64,000 nucleotides of DNA from Yoonia sp034652275 (GCF_034652275.1 NZ_JAXIWG010000001.1:682001-746000); one strand, 5' to 3'; positions 43,592-52,418 are shown, counted from the first letter of the stretch. A program made the numbers and translations. The notes: a model not told the origin generated them from the sequence alone.

Positions 43592-43810
43592 TCAGACTTT
43601 GTCTTTGGTTTTTTCGTCTTCGGGCGTCACGTCGCGTGCCTCGGCAAGACTGTCGTCGAGTTCTTTCTTGCTGTCATCGACGCCGCGCTTGAAGGCGGTA
43701 ATACCTTTGCCAACCTCGCCCATGAGGCTGGAAATCTTGCCGCGCCCGAACAGGACCAGCACGACAACGGCGATCAAAATAAGGCCGGGAAGGCCGATGT
43801 TATTGAGCAT
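43592..43810 (-). CDS. tatA: Sec-independent protein translocase TatA
   Basis: A 72-residue pore-forming subunit: membrane helix LPGLILIAVVVLVLFGRGKI with the FGRGK hinge, then an amphipathic helix and a charged tail. AGAGGAG lies upstream. First gene of the tatABC-DUF815 operon; divergent from the YafY-type regulator, 196 bases away. Confidence 0.95.
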   Translation of the reverse strand: MLNNIGLPGLILIAVVVLVLFGRGKISSLMGEVGKGITAFKRGVDDSKKELDDSLAEARDVTPEDEKTKDKV

Positions 43811-43961
43811 GTCTCTCTCCTCTGGCGGGATGCGCCTATATCTGTGTCCCCATCATCTATGCCGATAGAACGCCCGAGGAAAGGGATCATTCCAAAGATT
43901 TGTTCCTGCCTCGCCCCTTTTTTCTATGACAATTTGCCAATTTGTGCCAAAAAACTGTCAG

Positions 43962-43979
43962 TTGCCAGAAAACTGGCAA
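43962..43979. promoter_or_regulatory. Palindromic operator upstream of YafY-type regulator
   Basis: TTGCCAG, AAAA, CTGGCAA is an 18-base perfect palindrome 27 bases before the regulator start; two further TGCCAA half-sites occur at 43934-43950. Likely autoregulatory operator. Confidence 0.55.
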
Positions 43980-44006
43980 AATCACGCCGACCAACAGGGA
44001 ATCATC

Positions 44007-44705
44007 ATGCGCCGTGCCGACAGACTGATGCAGCTGGTCCAGATCCTGCGCGATGGCAGCCTGCACCGTGCGCAGGACCTTGCAGATGCAGTGGGCGTAT
44101 CGTTGCGCAGCATCTACCGCGATATGGAAACGCTCGCCGCCTCGGGCGTGCCGATTTCGGGCGAACGCGGGGTCGGCTATCATGTGACGGCGGCGATCAC
44201 CCTGCCCCCGTTGAACCTGACCCTGACCGAGGTCGAGGCACTGCATCTGGGCCTGTCCGCCGTGGGCGAAGCCGAGGATGCAGACCTAGCGCAAGCCGCG
44301 CGCCAGCTTTTGGCGAAACTGGATGCGGTGATGCCCGAAAACCCCGCCAGCACGCCCGTGCAGGGGTTCGCAATCTACCCCTTTGCGGATGCCGCGCGCG
44401 GGTTCCAGCACCTGCCCCGCCTGCGGCAGGCCGTGCGCACACGCCAGAAACTGGAACTGACCTTGCAAGGCGAGGTCCGCACCGTGCGCCCGTTGCAGCT
44501 GGATTACTGGGGGCGGCTGTGGACCTGCGTCGTCTGGTGCGAAAAACGGCGTGATTTCGACGTGATCCGCGTGGATCAGGTGACCGCCCTGCGCGTCTTG
44601 CCCAGCCTTTTCGTGGCCGAAGCGGGCAAATCGCTGGATGATTACAAGGCGCGCCGGAAAGACGGCGACAGCCAGTCCGCAACAGCCCCCAGCGGGCGGA
44701 AATAG
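44007..44705 (+). CDS. YafY-type HTH/WYL-domain regulator
   Basis: A 232-residue regulator with an N-terminal HTH_11 domain (MRRADRLMQLVQILRDGSLHRAQDLADAVGVSLRSIYRDMETLAASG) and a C-terminal WYL domain (VRPLQLDYWGRLWTCVVWCEKRRDFDVIRVDQ), the ligand-sensing module of this family. AGGGA before the ATG at 44007 decides the start. Its 3' end overlaps the convergent dioxygenase gene by 64 bases. Confidence 0.92.
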   Translation: MRRADRLMQLVQILRDGSLHRAQDLADAVGVSLRSIYRDMETLAASGVPISGERGVGYHVTAAITLPPLNLTLTEVEALHLGLSAVGEAEDADLAQAARQLLAKLDAVMPENPASTPVQGFAIYPFADAARGFQHLPRLRQAVRTRQKLELTLQGEVRTVRPLQLDYWGRLWTCVVWCEKRRDFDVIRVDQVTALRVLPSLFVAEAGKSLDDYKARRKDGDSQSATAPSGRK

Positions 44706-45403
44706 GCGACCTTGCGGCATTGATCGGTGATCGCCGCATCCCAAGGTGCCACACCGTGCAGCAGGTGCCGGTCAAGGATCACGACCTGCCCTGGCAGCGC
44801 CGTCACCGCAACCTGCGGGCAGGTGGCAAATACCCGGCGTCGCGCCTCTTGATAGGTGGCGGCGACATCGACATCGCCCCATGCCTCAGGCGGCACGCCG
44901 TGATAGCAGGCAGCAAAGGCTGCGCGCATCACGGCATGACTGCCCGCCCAGACGACCAGCGGACTTGCCGCACTGGCATTCAGCGGCAGGCCGAGGATAA
45001 AGGCGTGCGGTTCGCGCAAATGGCGGCGCTGTGGGGTGCCTTCGGCATGCAGCCCGTCAACATGCGCGGCGCAGCGGGTCACGCGATAGGCATGGGCCGC
45101 ATCGGTGTCGCCCGCATCCTGCGCGGGATAGCCCGGAAACACGACCGACAGCTGTGCGCGGTGCCAGTGGTCGGGCAGTGGCACCAGATCGCGCCATGCG
45201 CCGCCAAGCGGGACACCATCCACCGACCCGTCGGGTGCATTGTCCAGCGCATCGACACCCACGCACCATGTCCCGCCATGGCGCAACGGCGGGCCGTTTT
45301 GCAGCATCCGGTCGCAGGCAGCATTGGCAGCAGCGGCCCAACGTGCGACCGCCGGATCATGGGGCAGCACAGCGAACCCGTCGCGGTGCAGAGCCTGTGT
45401 CAC
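44642..45403 (-). CDS. PhyH-like Fe(II)/2-oxoglutarate dioxygenase
   Basis: A 253-residue protein with the metal ligands of the phytanoyl-CoA dioxygenase family: HVD in CAAHVDGLHAEG near residue 120 and the distal His in ILDRHLLHGVAPWD near residue 223, with an Arg 13 residues later for 2-oxoglutarate. Substrate unknown. The start is GTG at 45403, overlapping the stop of the upstream permease gene (GTGA); longer reading frames run into that gene. Overlaps the YafY-type gene tail to tail. Confidence 0.78.
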   Translation of the reverse strand: MTQALHRDGFAVLPHDPAVARWAAAANAACDRMLQNGPPLRHGGTWCVGVDALDNAPDGSVDGVPLGGAWRDLVPLPDHWHRAQLSVVFPGYPAQDAGDTDAAHAYRVTRCAAHVDGLHAEGTPQRRHLREPHAFILGLPLNASAASPLVVWAGSHAVMRAAFAACYHGVPPEAWGDVDVAATYQEARRRVFATCPQVAVTALPGQVVILDRHLLHGVAPWDAAITDQCRKVAYFRPLGAVADWLSPSFRRAL

Positions 45404-46218
45404 CAGCCGACAGCCTTGCGCAGCATGTTCAGCGCCACAAGGATCAGGAACACGCCAAAGATGCGTTTCAGCGGGCCGGGGTCCATCCGGTGCGCCAGTG
45501 CCGCCCCCCAAGGGGCCGTGATCAGCGTCATCGCGATGACCAGTACAAAGGCCACAAGGTTGATCGCCCCGATTGTGAAAGGCGGGGCAACCGCCATGTC
45601 AACAAACAGGAAGCCTGCGACAGATGGCACCGCGATGATGACGCCAAAGCCCGCCGCCGTCGCCACCGCGCGGTGAATCGGCACGTTGAACAGGGTCATC
45701 GTCGGCACGCCGAACGACCCGCCCCCGATGCCCATCAGCACCGACAAAAACCCGATCATCGGCGACAGGACCGCACGCAGCACGCCGCCCGGCATGAAAG
45801 CACCCAACCGCCAGTGGCTTTTGCCAAAGGTCATGTAGATCGCGACGATCGCCGCCAGAATCCCGAAGATCGCCTGCAAGGTCCCAGACCGCAGGGACGA
45901 CGCCACCAGCACCCCGATCACCGCGCCAATGGCGATCCCGGGGGCCCATGTCTTGAGGATCGCCCAATCCACGGCCCCCTTGCGCTGATGGGCGAGCATG
46001 GACCGCGCCGAGGTCACGATGATCGTGGCCAGTGAGGTTGCCAGACACATCTGCATCAGCTGCGGGCTATCAAAGCCCAGCGCCGAAAAGACGTAGAAAA
46101 AAGCAGGCACCAGCACGATGCCCCCACCGACGCCCAGCAATCCGGCCAGAACCCCCGCAAAGGCCCCGATCACCAGCAGGAACACGGCCATCTGGACCAA
46201 CAACATCGTCTCGGGCAT
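45400..46218 (-). CDS. TauE/SafE family permease
   Basis: A 272-residue inner-membrane protein with about eight helices and the family motifs GVLAGLLGVGGGIVLVPAFFYVF and, in the second half, LSVLMGIGGGSFGVPTMTLF. These proteins move sulfite, organosulfonates or related anions. The ATG at 46218 has GGGAGAG upstream. Translationally coupled to the dioxygenase, so the two may act on the same compound. Confidence 0.92.
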   Translation of the reverse strand: MPETMLLVQMAVFLLVIGAFAGVLAGLLGVGGGIVLVPAFFYVFSALGFDSPQLMQMCLATSLATIIVTSARSMLAHQRKGAVDWAILKTWAPGIAIGAVIGVLVASSLRSGTLQAIFGILAAIVAIYMTFGKSHWRLGAFMPGGVLRAVLSPMIGFLSVLMGIGGGSFGVPTMTLFNVPIHRAVATAAGFGVIIAVPSVAGFLFVDMAVAPPFTIGAINLVAFVLVIAMTLITAPWGAALAHRMDPGPLKRIFGVFLILVALNMLRKAVGW

Positions 46219-46280
46219 TGCGCGCTCTCCCGCCTGATTTGGCGCTATCGCTACACCCCGCTTTGGGGAATGACCAGAGG

Positions 46281-47276
46281 TCAGGCGGCCTCTTGCGTCA
46301 CATGCGCAAGCGCTGCCAGCACGGTCTGCGGCCCTGCCCCGTCCTGATGCGCATGTTCGGACAAATGCCGCCGCCACGCCTTGGCACCCGGACGCCCTTG
46401 GAACATGCCCAGCATATGCCGCGTGACCTGCCCCAACCGCCCGCCGTTTTGCAGATGGTCCGCAATATAGGGCAGCATCAGATGCACGACCTCTTCGGCA
46501 CTGCGCCCCATAGGGTTGCCGTAGATGCGGGCATCGGCGTCAAGCAGGATATCGCAAGGCGTATGATAGGCCGCGCGCCCTATCATCACGCCATCAAGCC
46601 CCCGATCAAGGAATTCCTGCGCCTGATCCAGCGATGTGATCCCGCCATTCACTGACAGGTGCAGATGCGGAAACAGCGCCTTCATCGCGATCGCAAGGTC
46701 GTAGTCGAGCGGTGGAACATCGCGGTTTTCCTTGGGGCTGAGCCCCTGCAACCACGCCTTACGCGCATGAATCGAAAAACGGTCCACCCCCGCCGCCGAG
46801 ACGCGCGCGATGAAATCGGGCAGCACGTCCTCTGGCGTCTGGTCATCCACTCCGATCCGGCATTTGACGGTTACAGGAATATCGACCGCCGCGATCATGG
46901 CCGCCACACAATCGGCAACAAGGGCGGGATTTTCCATCAGGACGGCCCCGAAGAACCCCGATTGCACGCGGTCGGACGGGCAGCCGCAGTTCAGATTCAC
47001 CTCGTCATAGCCCATATCCACCGCGATCCGCGCCGCCTGCGCAAGCAACGCAGGATCGGACCCCCCGAGTTGCAGCGCCACGGGATGTTCCGCCGGATGA
47101 TACCCGATAAGCCGGTCACGATCCCCGTGGATCACGGCAGGTGCCGTGACCATTTCGGAATAAAGGAGCACATGACGCGACATCAGCCGATGCAGATAGC
47201 GGCAATGACGATCGGTCCAATCCATCATGGGTGCCACAGACAGGCGCGCGGCTTTTGTGGCTGCATCATATGGCAT
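46281..47276 (-). CDS. dusA: tRNA-dihydrouridine(20/20a) synthase
   Basis: FMN enzyme reducing U20 in tRNA. The 331-residue TIM-barrel protein has SVAPMMDWTDRHCRYLHRLMS, NLNCGCPSDRVQSGFFGAVLM with the catalytic Cys, HARKAWLQGLSPKENRDVPPLDY (DusA-specific) and the flavin phosphate loop SVNGGITS. The start at 47276 (MPYDAATKAARLSVAP) follows a GGAGAG. Confidence 0.95.
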   Translation of the reverse strand: MPYDAATKAARLSVAPMMDWTDRHCRYLHRLMSRHVLLYSEMVTAPAVIHGDRDRLIGYHPAEHPVALQLGGSDPALLAQAARIAVDMGYDEVNLNCGCPSDRVQSGFFGAVLMENPALVADCVAAMIAAVDIPVTVKCRIGVDDQTPEDVLPDFIARVSAAGVDRFSIHARKAWLQGLSPKENRDVPPLDYDLAIAMKALFPHLHLSVNGGITSLDQAQEFLDRGLDGVMIGRAAYHTPCDILLDADARIYGNPMGRSAEEVVHLMLPYIADHLQNGGRLGQVTRHMLGMFQGRPGAKAWRRHLSEHAHQDGAGPQTVLAALAHVTQEAA

Positions 47277-47596
47277 GCAATACTCTCTCCTCGGGGTCGG
47301 TCGTATTCGTAACCGTCCTGCACGGCGTATCATATACGCACGACACCTGGTCTGCCAGCCTGCCAAGACGCGCTGTGATCCTCTGCATGGGCAACAAACG
47401 GTCAGGGTCCGCGCACCGCGTATTTGCCAGAAATTCAGTCGACCAAATGGGTCTGCCATCCATTTCAAAAGCCAATCCGCAGGGTGCGATTTTTCAGGCT
47501 CAGTCATGTCCGAAAGACCAGATCGTCGCTTTATCTGCTTTCACAAGCACAGCATCCGCAGTAGGCATCCCAATCTTTGACCGTCTGGAACACGTC
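47277..47596. other. Intergenic region between divergent dusA and yaeQ
   Basis: 320 bases. An inverted repeat GCGTAT-CAT-ATACGC is at 47325-47339, 49 bases from the dusA start. Open frames exist on the plus strand through this gap but have no conserved feature and no ribosome site, so I see no gene. Probably carries both promoters. Confidence 0.5.
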
Positions 47597-48142
47597 ATGG
47601 CGCAAAATGCCACCATCTACAAAGTTGAACTTTCCGTCTCTGACATGGATCGTCACTATTACGAGACCCATAAACTGACGGTTGCCAAGCATCCTTCAGA
47701 GACGGATGAACGGCTGATGGTGCGCCTTGTCGCTTATGCACTGAATGCGCATGAGCATCTGGAAATGACCAAGGGCCTGTCCACCGACGACGAGCCCGAC
47801 ATCTGGCAAAAAAGCCTGAGCGGAGAACTTGACGTCTGGGTGGCGCTGGGGCTTCCCAGCGAAAAAGTGGTCCGGCAATCCTGTGGCAAAGCCAAAAAAG
47901 TGGTTGTCTATGCTTACGGAGGCAGACCAGCCGAGATGTGGTGGGACAAGATCAAAAACAGCGTCACCCGATTTGACAATCTGCAAGTCAGCGGTTTTTC
48001 CGAAACAGACACAGGCGCGCTGGCGCAACTGGCAAGCCGCGCGATGAAGCTGCAGATCAATATACAAGACGACGAAGTGATGGTCGGTCTTGGTGACAGC
48101 ATCGTCTACCTGACCCCGCTGGCGTGGAAGACGTCGGCGTAA
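47597..48142 (+). CDS. yaeQ: YaeQ family protein
   Basis: A 181-residue protein of the YaeQ family, a PD-(D/E)XK-like fold of unknown role. Conserved segments are MAQNATIYKVELSVSDMDRH, the HPSETDERLMVRLVAYAL block with the Glu-Asp-Glu triad region, and DVWVALGLPSEKVVRQSCGKAKKVVVY. The start is the family N terminus. Followed by the subtilase locus on the same strand. Confidence 0.93.
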   Translation: MAQNATIYKVELSVSDMDRHYYETHKLTVAKHPSETDERLMVRLVAYALNAHEHLEMTKGLSTDDEPDIWQKSLSGELDVWVALGLPSEKVVRQSCGKAKKVVVYAYGGRPAEMWWDKIKNSVTRFDNLQVSGFSETDTGALAQLASRAMKLQINIQDDEVMVGLGDSIVYLTPLAWKTSA

Positions 48143-48223
48143 CACACAGGTCTGCGCGCCAAGATGATGGCTTGCGCCTGACCCGTGGTCTTGCGCCTCC
48201 TCGCTGGAGCGCGCCCTAACGCA

Positions 48224-48271
48224 CAACTAACGGTAGTTGATTCACAAAGGGCCCTGAGACAGTATCAGGGC
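48224..48271. promoter_or_regulatory. Palindrome and hairpin upstream of the SARP-like gene
   Basis: CAACTA-ACGG-TAGTTG (48224-48239) is a 16-base palindrome, followed by a hairpin GCCCTGA-gacagta-TCAGGGC (48251-48271). They lie in the 253-base gap between yaeQ and the regulator, and could be an operator and a terminator or leader. Confidence 0.45.
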
Positions 48272-48395
48272 ACTTCGGCAGTTCATGTACCTTTATCGCA
48301 ACCTGGGGCCCGACGGGGGCAAGACGAGCAGTGCAGCGCATCGTCCTTTGCCGGATCGGTCGGTGTCTTCCTCCAGGCTTGGGGAGTGTGGTCCT

Positions 48396-50105
48396 ATGGC
48401 GTCTTCGTCACCATCAAAACCGCTGTTACATCTGTATCTGATCGGCCCGATGCGCATCACCGACGCCGATGGCCGCAAGATCGTCATCCGTGGTCGCAAG
48501 GCGCTGGCGCTTCTGGCGCTGACGGCGCTGGGGCCACAGATGCAACGCAGCCGCGCATGGCTGCGCGACAAACTCTGGAGCGGATCGGACGAAATCCGTG
48601 CGGCCACATCGTTGCGCCAATCGCTTTTCGAATTGCGCCGCGATCTGGGCGCTCTTGGCGAACAGGTGCTTGAGATTACCGCGGATGCCATCGCCCTTGA
48701 TCCGGCACGGGTCTGGGTGGACCAGATCGCACTGGCGGGCGATGCCGCGCTGTTTCGCAGGCTGGGCCTGACCGAGGACAGCGACCTGCTTGAAGGCTTC
48801 GACATCAACGATCCCGAATTCGAGGATTGGCTGCAAGCGGCGCGGATGCAATGGGCCGATCAGGCCGAAGACCTTGCCGCTTGCCAGCCCGCGCGACTGA
48901 TGCCGTCGACCAGCGCATCGCATGACCCCGTCCGGCTGGCGCTTTTGCGCAGCGTCACCCACGGCGGCGACGAACTGACAGCGCATCTGTCGGACCATCT
49001 GATCGAGCGCTTCAGCGACAACCTGTGCGAGATCATGCCCCTGCGGGTCCATGACCTGCGCCATGCCGCAGCCCCGATCGAGGAACTGGCCCAAGCCGCC
49101 GAAGCGCAGTTCTTTTGCCGGATGCGCGTGCTTTGCGTGGGCAAATCGGTCACGCTGACCTTCTTGCTGTATCGGGCCGCTGAACTGACGCTGGAATGGA
49201 GCCAGTCGATCCAGTGCAGCATCGACGAATTGCGCAACGGGGACTCGCTGGTGCTGCTGGGGTTTGTGGCGCAAAACGTGGACCGCAGCGCAAAGACACT
49301 GGCCGCCGCCAGCGCGCTTTCCGCCACGCCCATGCCCTCGCAGATGGCGGGATATGCGGCGATGAACCTGATTTTCCGTCTGGACGATGGCGCATTGGAC
49401 AAGGCGTTGGCGCTGTTGGCACGCGCCAGCGGCGATCCGGCAAACAGCACGCCTGGACATTCGGTGTTTCACGCCTTGCGCGCCTATACCGCCTCTTTTG
49501 CTGTGGGCGAGAATCTGGGCGTTCTTGGCCAGCAGGATCGCGCCAAGCTGCGGCAGGAAATCACCACGGCGCTGTCCGAAAACCCGTTCAATGCGGTGGC
49601 GCTGGCCTGCTACGGCCATGTGCTGGGCTATGTGTTTCATGAACATGCGCTGGCGGGCAAAGTGCTGGAACGTGCGGTGGCGCAAAACCCCTCGCAGGCG
49701 TTTGCATGGGATCATCTGGCGCTGCACAAGCTCTATTGCGGCCAGTATGATACGGCGCTGCGCTATGCGCAAAAGGCGACCCAACTCGGCGCTTATAGCC
49801 CGCTGTCGTATAGCTATGACACTACGCTTGCGATGACCGCGACCCTAGCGGGCGATTTCGGCCGTGCGACGCAGGCAGGCCAGAGTGCGGTGCAAAAACA
49901 GCCCCGGTTCAAGGCCGCGCTGCGCTATCTGATGGTCGCGCAAGCAGCCACGGGGCGGCGCGATGCGGCCGAACAGACCCGCGACCGGCTTTTGCTGGTC
50001 GACCCCGAATTCATCCAGCCCGACGTGCGGTTGATGCGTTTTGGCATCCGCGACGCCAAGTCCGGGCACCCGCTTTTGTCCCATTTAAAAAACCTGATGG
50101 AGTAA
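48396..50105 (+). CDS. SARP-like transcriptional regulator with TPR domain
   Basis: A 569-residue protein. Residues about 8-100 form an OmpR/SARP-type winged helix (LHLYLIGPMRITDADGRKIVIRGRKALALLALTALG, then WLRDKLWSGSDEIRAATSLRQSLFELRRDLG), followed by a bacterial transcriptional activator-like region, and a C-terminal array of TPR-like helical repeats (residues about 385-540, VALACYGHVLGYVFHEHALAGKVLERAVAQNPSQAFAWDHLALHKL). No ATPase or cyclase domain is present. GGGGAG nine bases before the ATG at 48396 supports the start; an in-frame ATG 37 codons earlier lacks conservation. Eight bases precede the next gene, so it is cotranscribed with the PAP2-like protein and the subtilase and probably controls the locus. 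Confidence 0.82.
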   Translation: MASSSPSKPLLHLYLIGPMRITDADGRKIVIRGRKALALLALTALGPQMQRSRAWLRDKLWSGSDEIRAATSLRQSLFELRRDLGALGEQVLEITADAIALDPARVWVDQIALAGDAALFRRLGLTEDSDLLEGFDINDPEFEDWLQAARMQWADQAEDLAACQPARLMPSTSASHDPVRLALLRSVTHGGDELTAHLSDHLIERFSDNLCEIMPLRVHDLRHAAAPIEELAQAAEAQFFCRMRVLCVGKSVTLTFLLYRAAELTLEWSQSIQCSIDELRNGDSLVLLGFVAQNVDRSAKTLAAASALSATPMPSQMAGYAAMNLIFRLDDGALDKALALLARASGDPANSTPGHSVFHALRAYTASFAVGENLGVLGQQDRAKLRQEITTALSENPFNAVALACYGHVLGYVFHEHALAGKVLERAVAQNPSQAFAWDHLALHKLYCGQYDTALRYAQKATQLGAYSPLSYSYDTTLAMTATLAGDFGRATQAGQSAVQKQPRFKAALRYLMVAQAATGRRDAAEQTRDRLLLVDPEFIQPDVRLMRFGIRDAKSGHPLLSHLKNLME

Positions 50106-50112
50106 TGCCGAA

Positions 50113-50988
50113 ATGGCCGATTTTTCGATCCTGCGATCTTTTTCTTTCATGGTCAGCGCCGATGATCTCGACCTTGTCGAACGCGAACAGATGCCGCTGG
50201 CAAGCGCGATGTCGGCTATGTCCGCGATGTCGGTCATGTCGGCGCGCACCGCGCTGAACCGCAATCGCAACAGGAACCGCAACCGGAACAGAAATCGCAA
50301 CAGGAACCGTAACCGTAACCGCAACGACACCGCCAACGCAGCGGCGACTGGTGGTATTCTGGAACCCTGGGAAGAACGCGCCGCGCTTTACGCCCTGCGC
50401 GATGAATGGATGAACCTACCTCTGGCGCTACCGCCGTCCTTGCCCGAACTGCGCACACAGGCCGTGGAACTGCTGCATAAACAGGTGCTGCTGGCGCAGG
50501 CCCCGCATGCGATCCGCCGTGAGGAGATCCTGATCGAGGCCGAACTGGAACTGTCGCGCTATCTGCGGCCTTACGGCATCGAAACCCATGGCGGCTATGA
50601 TGCGACGATCGCGCTGATGCTGACCGTTCTGGCGCTGACCGACGAGATCGGGCTTTATTACAAGGCCCGCTGGAACGTGCCACGGCCCAATCAGGTCGAA
50701 CCACGGTTGCGCCCGTTCCTGCCCGCGCCCGCCCATGCAAGCTACCCCAGCAACCACGCGTTTCAATCTTTCGCCGTGGCTTTTGTGATGTCGCGGATCA
50801 TTCCCGAACATCCTGGCAGCAGTGAATTGTTCCAATCCGCGCGCCGGATCGCGGAAAACCGTGAATGGGCGGGGGTGCATTACGCCTGCGATACTGCGGC
50901 GGGTCACAGCCTTGCGCGAATGATCCTGCCGGTTCTGGAAAAGGTGCTGGAGCGGCAGATGCTGGCCGCGCAGGCCGAATGGTTGTGA
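50113..50988 (+). CDS. PAP2/vanadium-haloperoxidase-fold protein with (Asn-Arg)11 tract
   Basis: A 291-residue protein. The C-terminal domain carries the full PAP2 phosphatase/vanadium haloperoxidase signature: KARWNVPRP (Kx6RP, near residue 184), YPSNHAF (PSxH) and REWAGVHYACDTAAG (the Rx5Hx3D motif). No signal peptide is seen. The N-terminal 75 residues are low complexity: SAMSAMSAMSVMSA (residues 31-44) then eleven Asn-Arg pairs (residues 49-71). Such a tract is unlike any PAP2 protein I know. It could be a phosphatase or a haloperoxidase. Neighbours are the SARP-like regulator and an intracellular subtilase. Confidence 0.75.
   Translation: MADFSILRSFSFMVSADDLDLVEREQMPLASAMSAMSAMSVMSARTALNRNRNRNRNRNRNRNRNRNRNRNDTANAAATGGILEPWEERAALYALRDEWMNLPLALPPSLPELRTQAVELLHKQVLLAQAPHAIRREEILIEAELELSRYLRPYGIETHGGYDATIALMLTVLALTDEIGLYYKARWNVPRPNQVEPRLRPFLPAPAHASYPSNHAFQSFAVAFVMSRIIPEHPGSSELFQSARRIAENREWAGVHYACDTAAGHSLARMILPVLEKVLERQMLAAQAEWL
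50257..50325 (+). repeat. Coding (Asn-Arg)11 repeat
   Basis: 69 bases encoding eleven NR dipeptides plus N. Asn is AAC or AAT, and Arg uses CGC, CGT, CGG, AGG and AGA. A 30-base unit beginning AATCGCAACAGGAACCG occurs twice in tandem, with changes at third positions. Confidence 0.9.
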
Positions 50989-51002
50989 AAAGGAGACTGC
51001 AA

Positions 51003-52367
51003 ATGACCGAGACACGCTATGACAGCCTGTGGCATCTGGTAGCACTGGGGGTGCTGACACCCGACCATGACCCCGACGGCTGGTGGCCGGATGATGTGAC
51101 GCGGCCCTCGCGGGTGGTGATGATCGACACTTCGGTGGCGATGGACCATCCCAATCTGCAAGGCGCGATCAACCGCGATCTGGCATTCGATCTGTTTTCG
51201 ACACGGCTTGGCGCTTTTGCCGGCCTGCGCGACGCGGACCGGATCGGCGATCTGAGCTTTGGCAATGCCACGGCGCTGGTCGCGGGCTTGCCCGGCTGCG
51301 AAGCGCTGCTGGCGGAACTGATGCAGCGCCTGTGCCCCGACCAGCCGCCTTTGGTCGACGGGGTGCAACCGGCCACCGGCCCGGTGTTTTCCGCCCATGG
51401 TACGGCTATCGCCGGGCTGATCGGCGCGCGTCCCGCGGTCGTCGACCGCGCCGCCGCGCATCTGGAGGATGATGACGATCCGACAGTCCCGCTGCCCTAT
51501 TGCGGGATCGATCCGACCTGCGAGATCGTGCCCGTTTCGACCAATTTCGACGATGATCCCGAACAGCTGATCCTTGCCTTTCTCTATGCCGATCTGGTGC
51601 GGGCGGATGTGATCGTGCTGCCCCGCGGGATCCCCGACCCGTTCCGGCGCACACCCGAACTGTTTGCGACCGACCTTGGCAGCGCAACTTTGGGGCAGAT
51701 GGTTCTGCCTTGCCCTGTGCCGGACCGCGACCGCGCGCTTTGGGCGGAACTGGCGGAACTGATTGTCAAACTGTCCTTGCGCCGCCCCATCGTCTGCGCC
51801 GCCGGCAACGAGAACGAGGACTACGGTATCTATCCTGCCAGCCTCGCCTCTGACGACAATGGCGTGATCGCGGTGGGCGCGGTCAATGCCAAAGGCTGGC
51901 CTTGCAGCTATTCGCCCGGATCGGGGCTGACGGTCTGGGCCCCCAGCAGCGACGGCACCCGTTTTGACAGCGCCGAAGTGCGACTGGACCCCACAGAGTC
52001 GCGGTATGACGACCACGGGATACCGGCCACCCATCAGAATGCCCGCTTTTCGCATTATCAGATCATCTCGACCGATGTGCCGGGGCAAGGGGGCTATGCC
52101 GCCTCGCCTTATACCGGGCCGGAACCGGAGGATGGTGTGCGCGAATACGGATCCTATTTCTGCCGCTTTGGCGGCACATCGGCGGCGTCTGCGATTGTCG
52201 CAGGGCTGATTTCGCTGGCGCGCGGACTGGGCCAGATCGCTGGCAACGCCGACGGGGTCGAGGCGAAGGCATGGCTCTTGGCGCAGGCACAGGCACCCAA
52301 CCCCGCCTATCCCAACCTGCTGGTGCCCAGCCTTGGCGGGCGCGGCTATCAGGCGGTGGGCCAATAA
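51003..52367 (+). CDS. S8 subtilase A (no signal peptide, no propeptide)
   Basis: A 454-residue subtilisin-family serine protease. Catalytic residues are visible: Asp42 in VVMIDTSVAMDHPN (DTS in place of DTG), His132 in SAHGTAIAG, oxyanion Asn269 in CAAGNENED, and Ser393 in GGTSAASAIVAG. The catalytic Asp is only 42 residues from the start, leaving no room for a propeptide, and there is no signal peptide, so it probably acts in the cytoplasm. About 90 residues separate the Asp and His motifs, longer than usual, with an acidic insert HLEDDDDPT. AAAAGGAG precedes the ATG. Cotranscribed with the PAP2-like protein; convergent with a second, unrelated-looking subtilase. Confidence 0.88.
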   Translation: MTETRYDSLWHLVALGVLTPDHDPDGWWPDDVTRPSRVVMIDTSVAMDHPNLQGAINRDLAFDLFSTRLGAFAGLRDADRIGDLSFGNATALVAGLPGCEALLAELMQRLCPDQPPLVDGVQPATGPVFSAHGTAIAGLIGARPAVVDRAAAHLEDDDDPTVPLPYCGIDPTCEIVPVSTNFDDDPEQLILAFLYADLVRADVIVLPRGIPDPFRRTPELFATDLGSATLGQMVLPCPVPDRDRALWAELAELIVKLSLRRPIVCAAGNENEDYGIYPASLASDDNGVIAVGAVNAKGWPCSYSPGSGLTVWAPSSDGTRFDSAEVRLDPTESRYDDHGIPATHQNARFSHYQIISTDVPGQGGYAASPYTGPEPEDGVREYGSYFCRFGGTSAASAIVAGLISLARGLGQIAGNADGVEAKAWLLAQAQAPNPAYPNLLVPSLGGRGYQAVGQ

Positions 52368-52369
52368 CC

Positions 52370-52401
52370 AAAGGCCGGACAGTCACCTGTCCGGCCTTTT
52401 T
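52370..52401. terminator. Shared terminator between the two subtilase genes
   Basis: AAAGGCCGGACAG, TCAC, CTGTCCGGCCTTTTT: ten-base GC stem with A and T runs, serving the two convergent subtilase operons. Confidence 0.88.
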
Positions 52402-52418
52402 GCGCAATAGCATGGGTA

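Noticed and set aside
47231..47596. N-terminal extension of YaeQ or a separate gene in the dusA-yaeQ gap.
   Set aside because: The open frame has no conserved part, overlaps the dusA start, and YaeQ proteins start at the position chosen.
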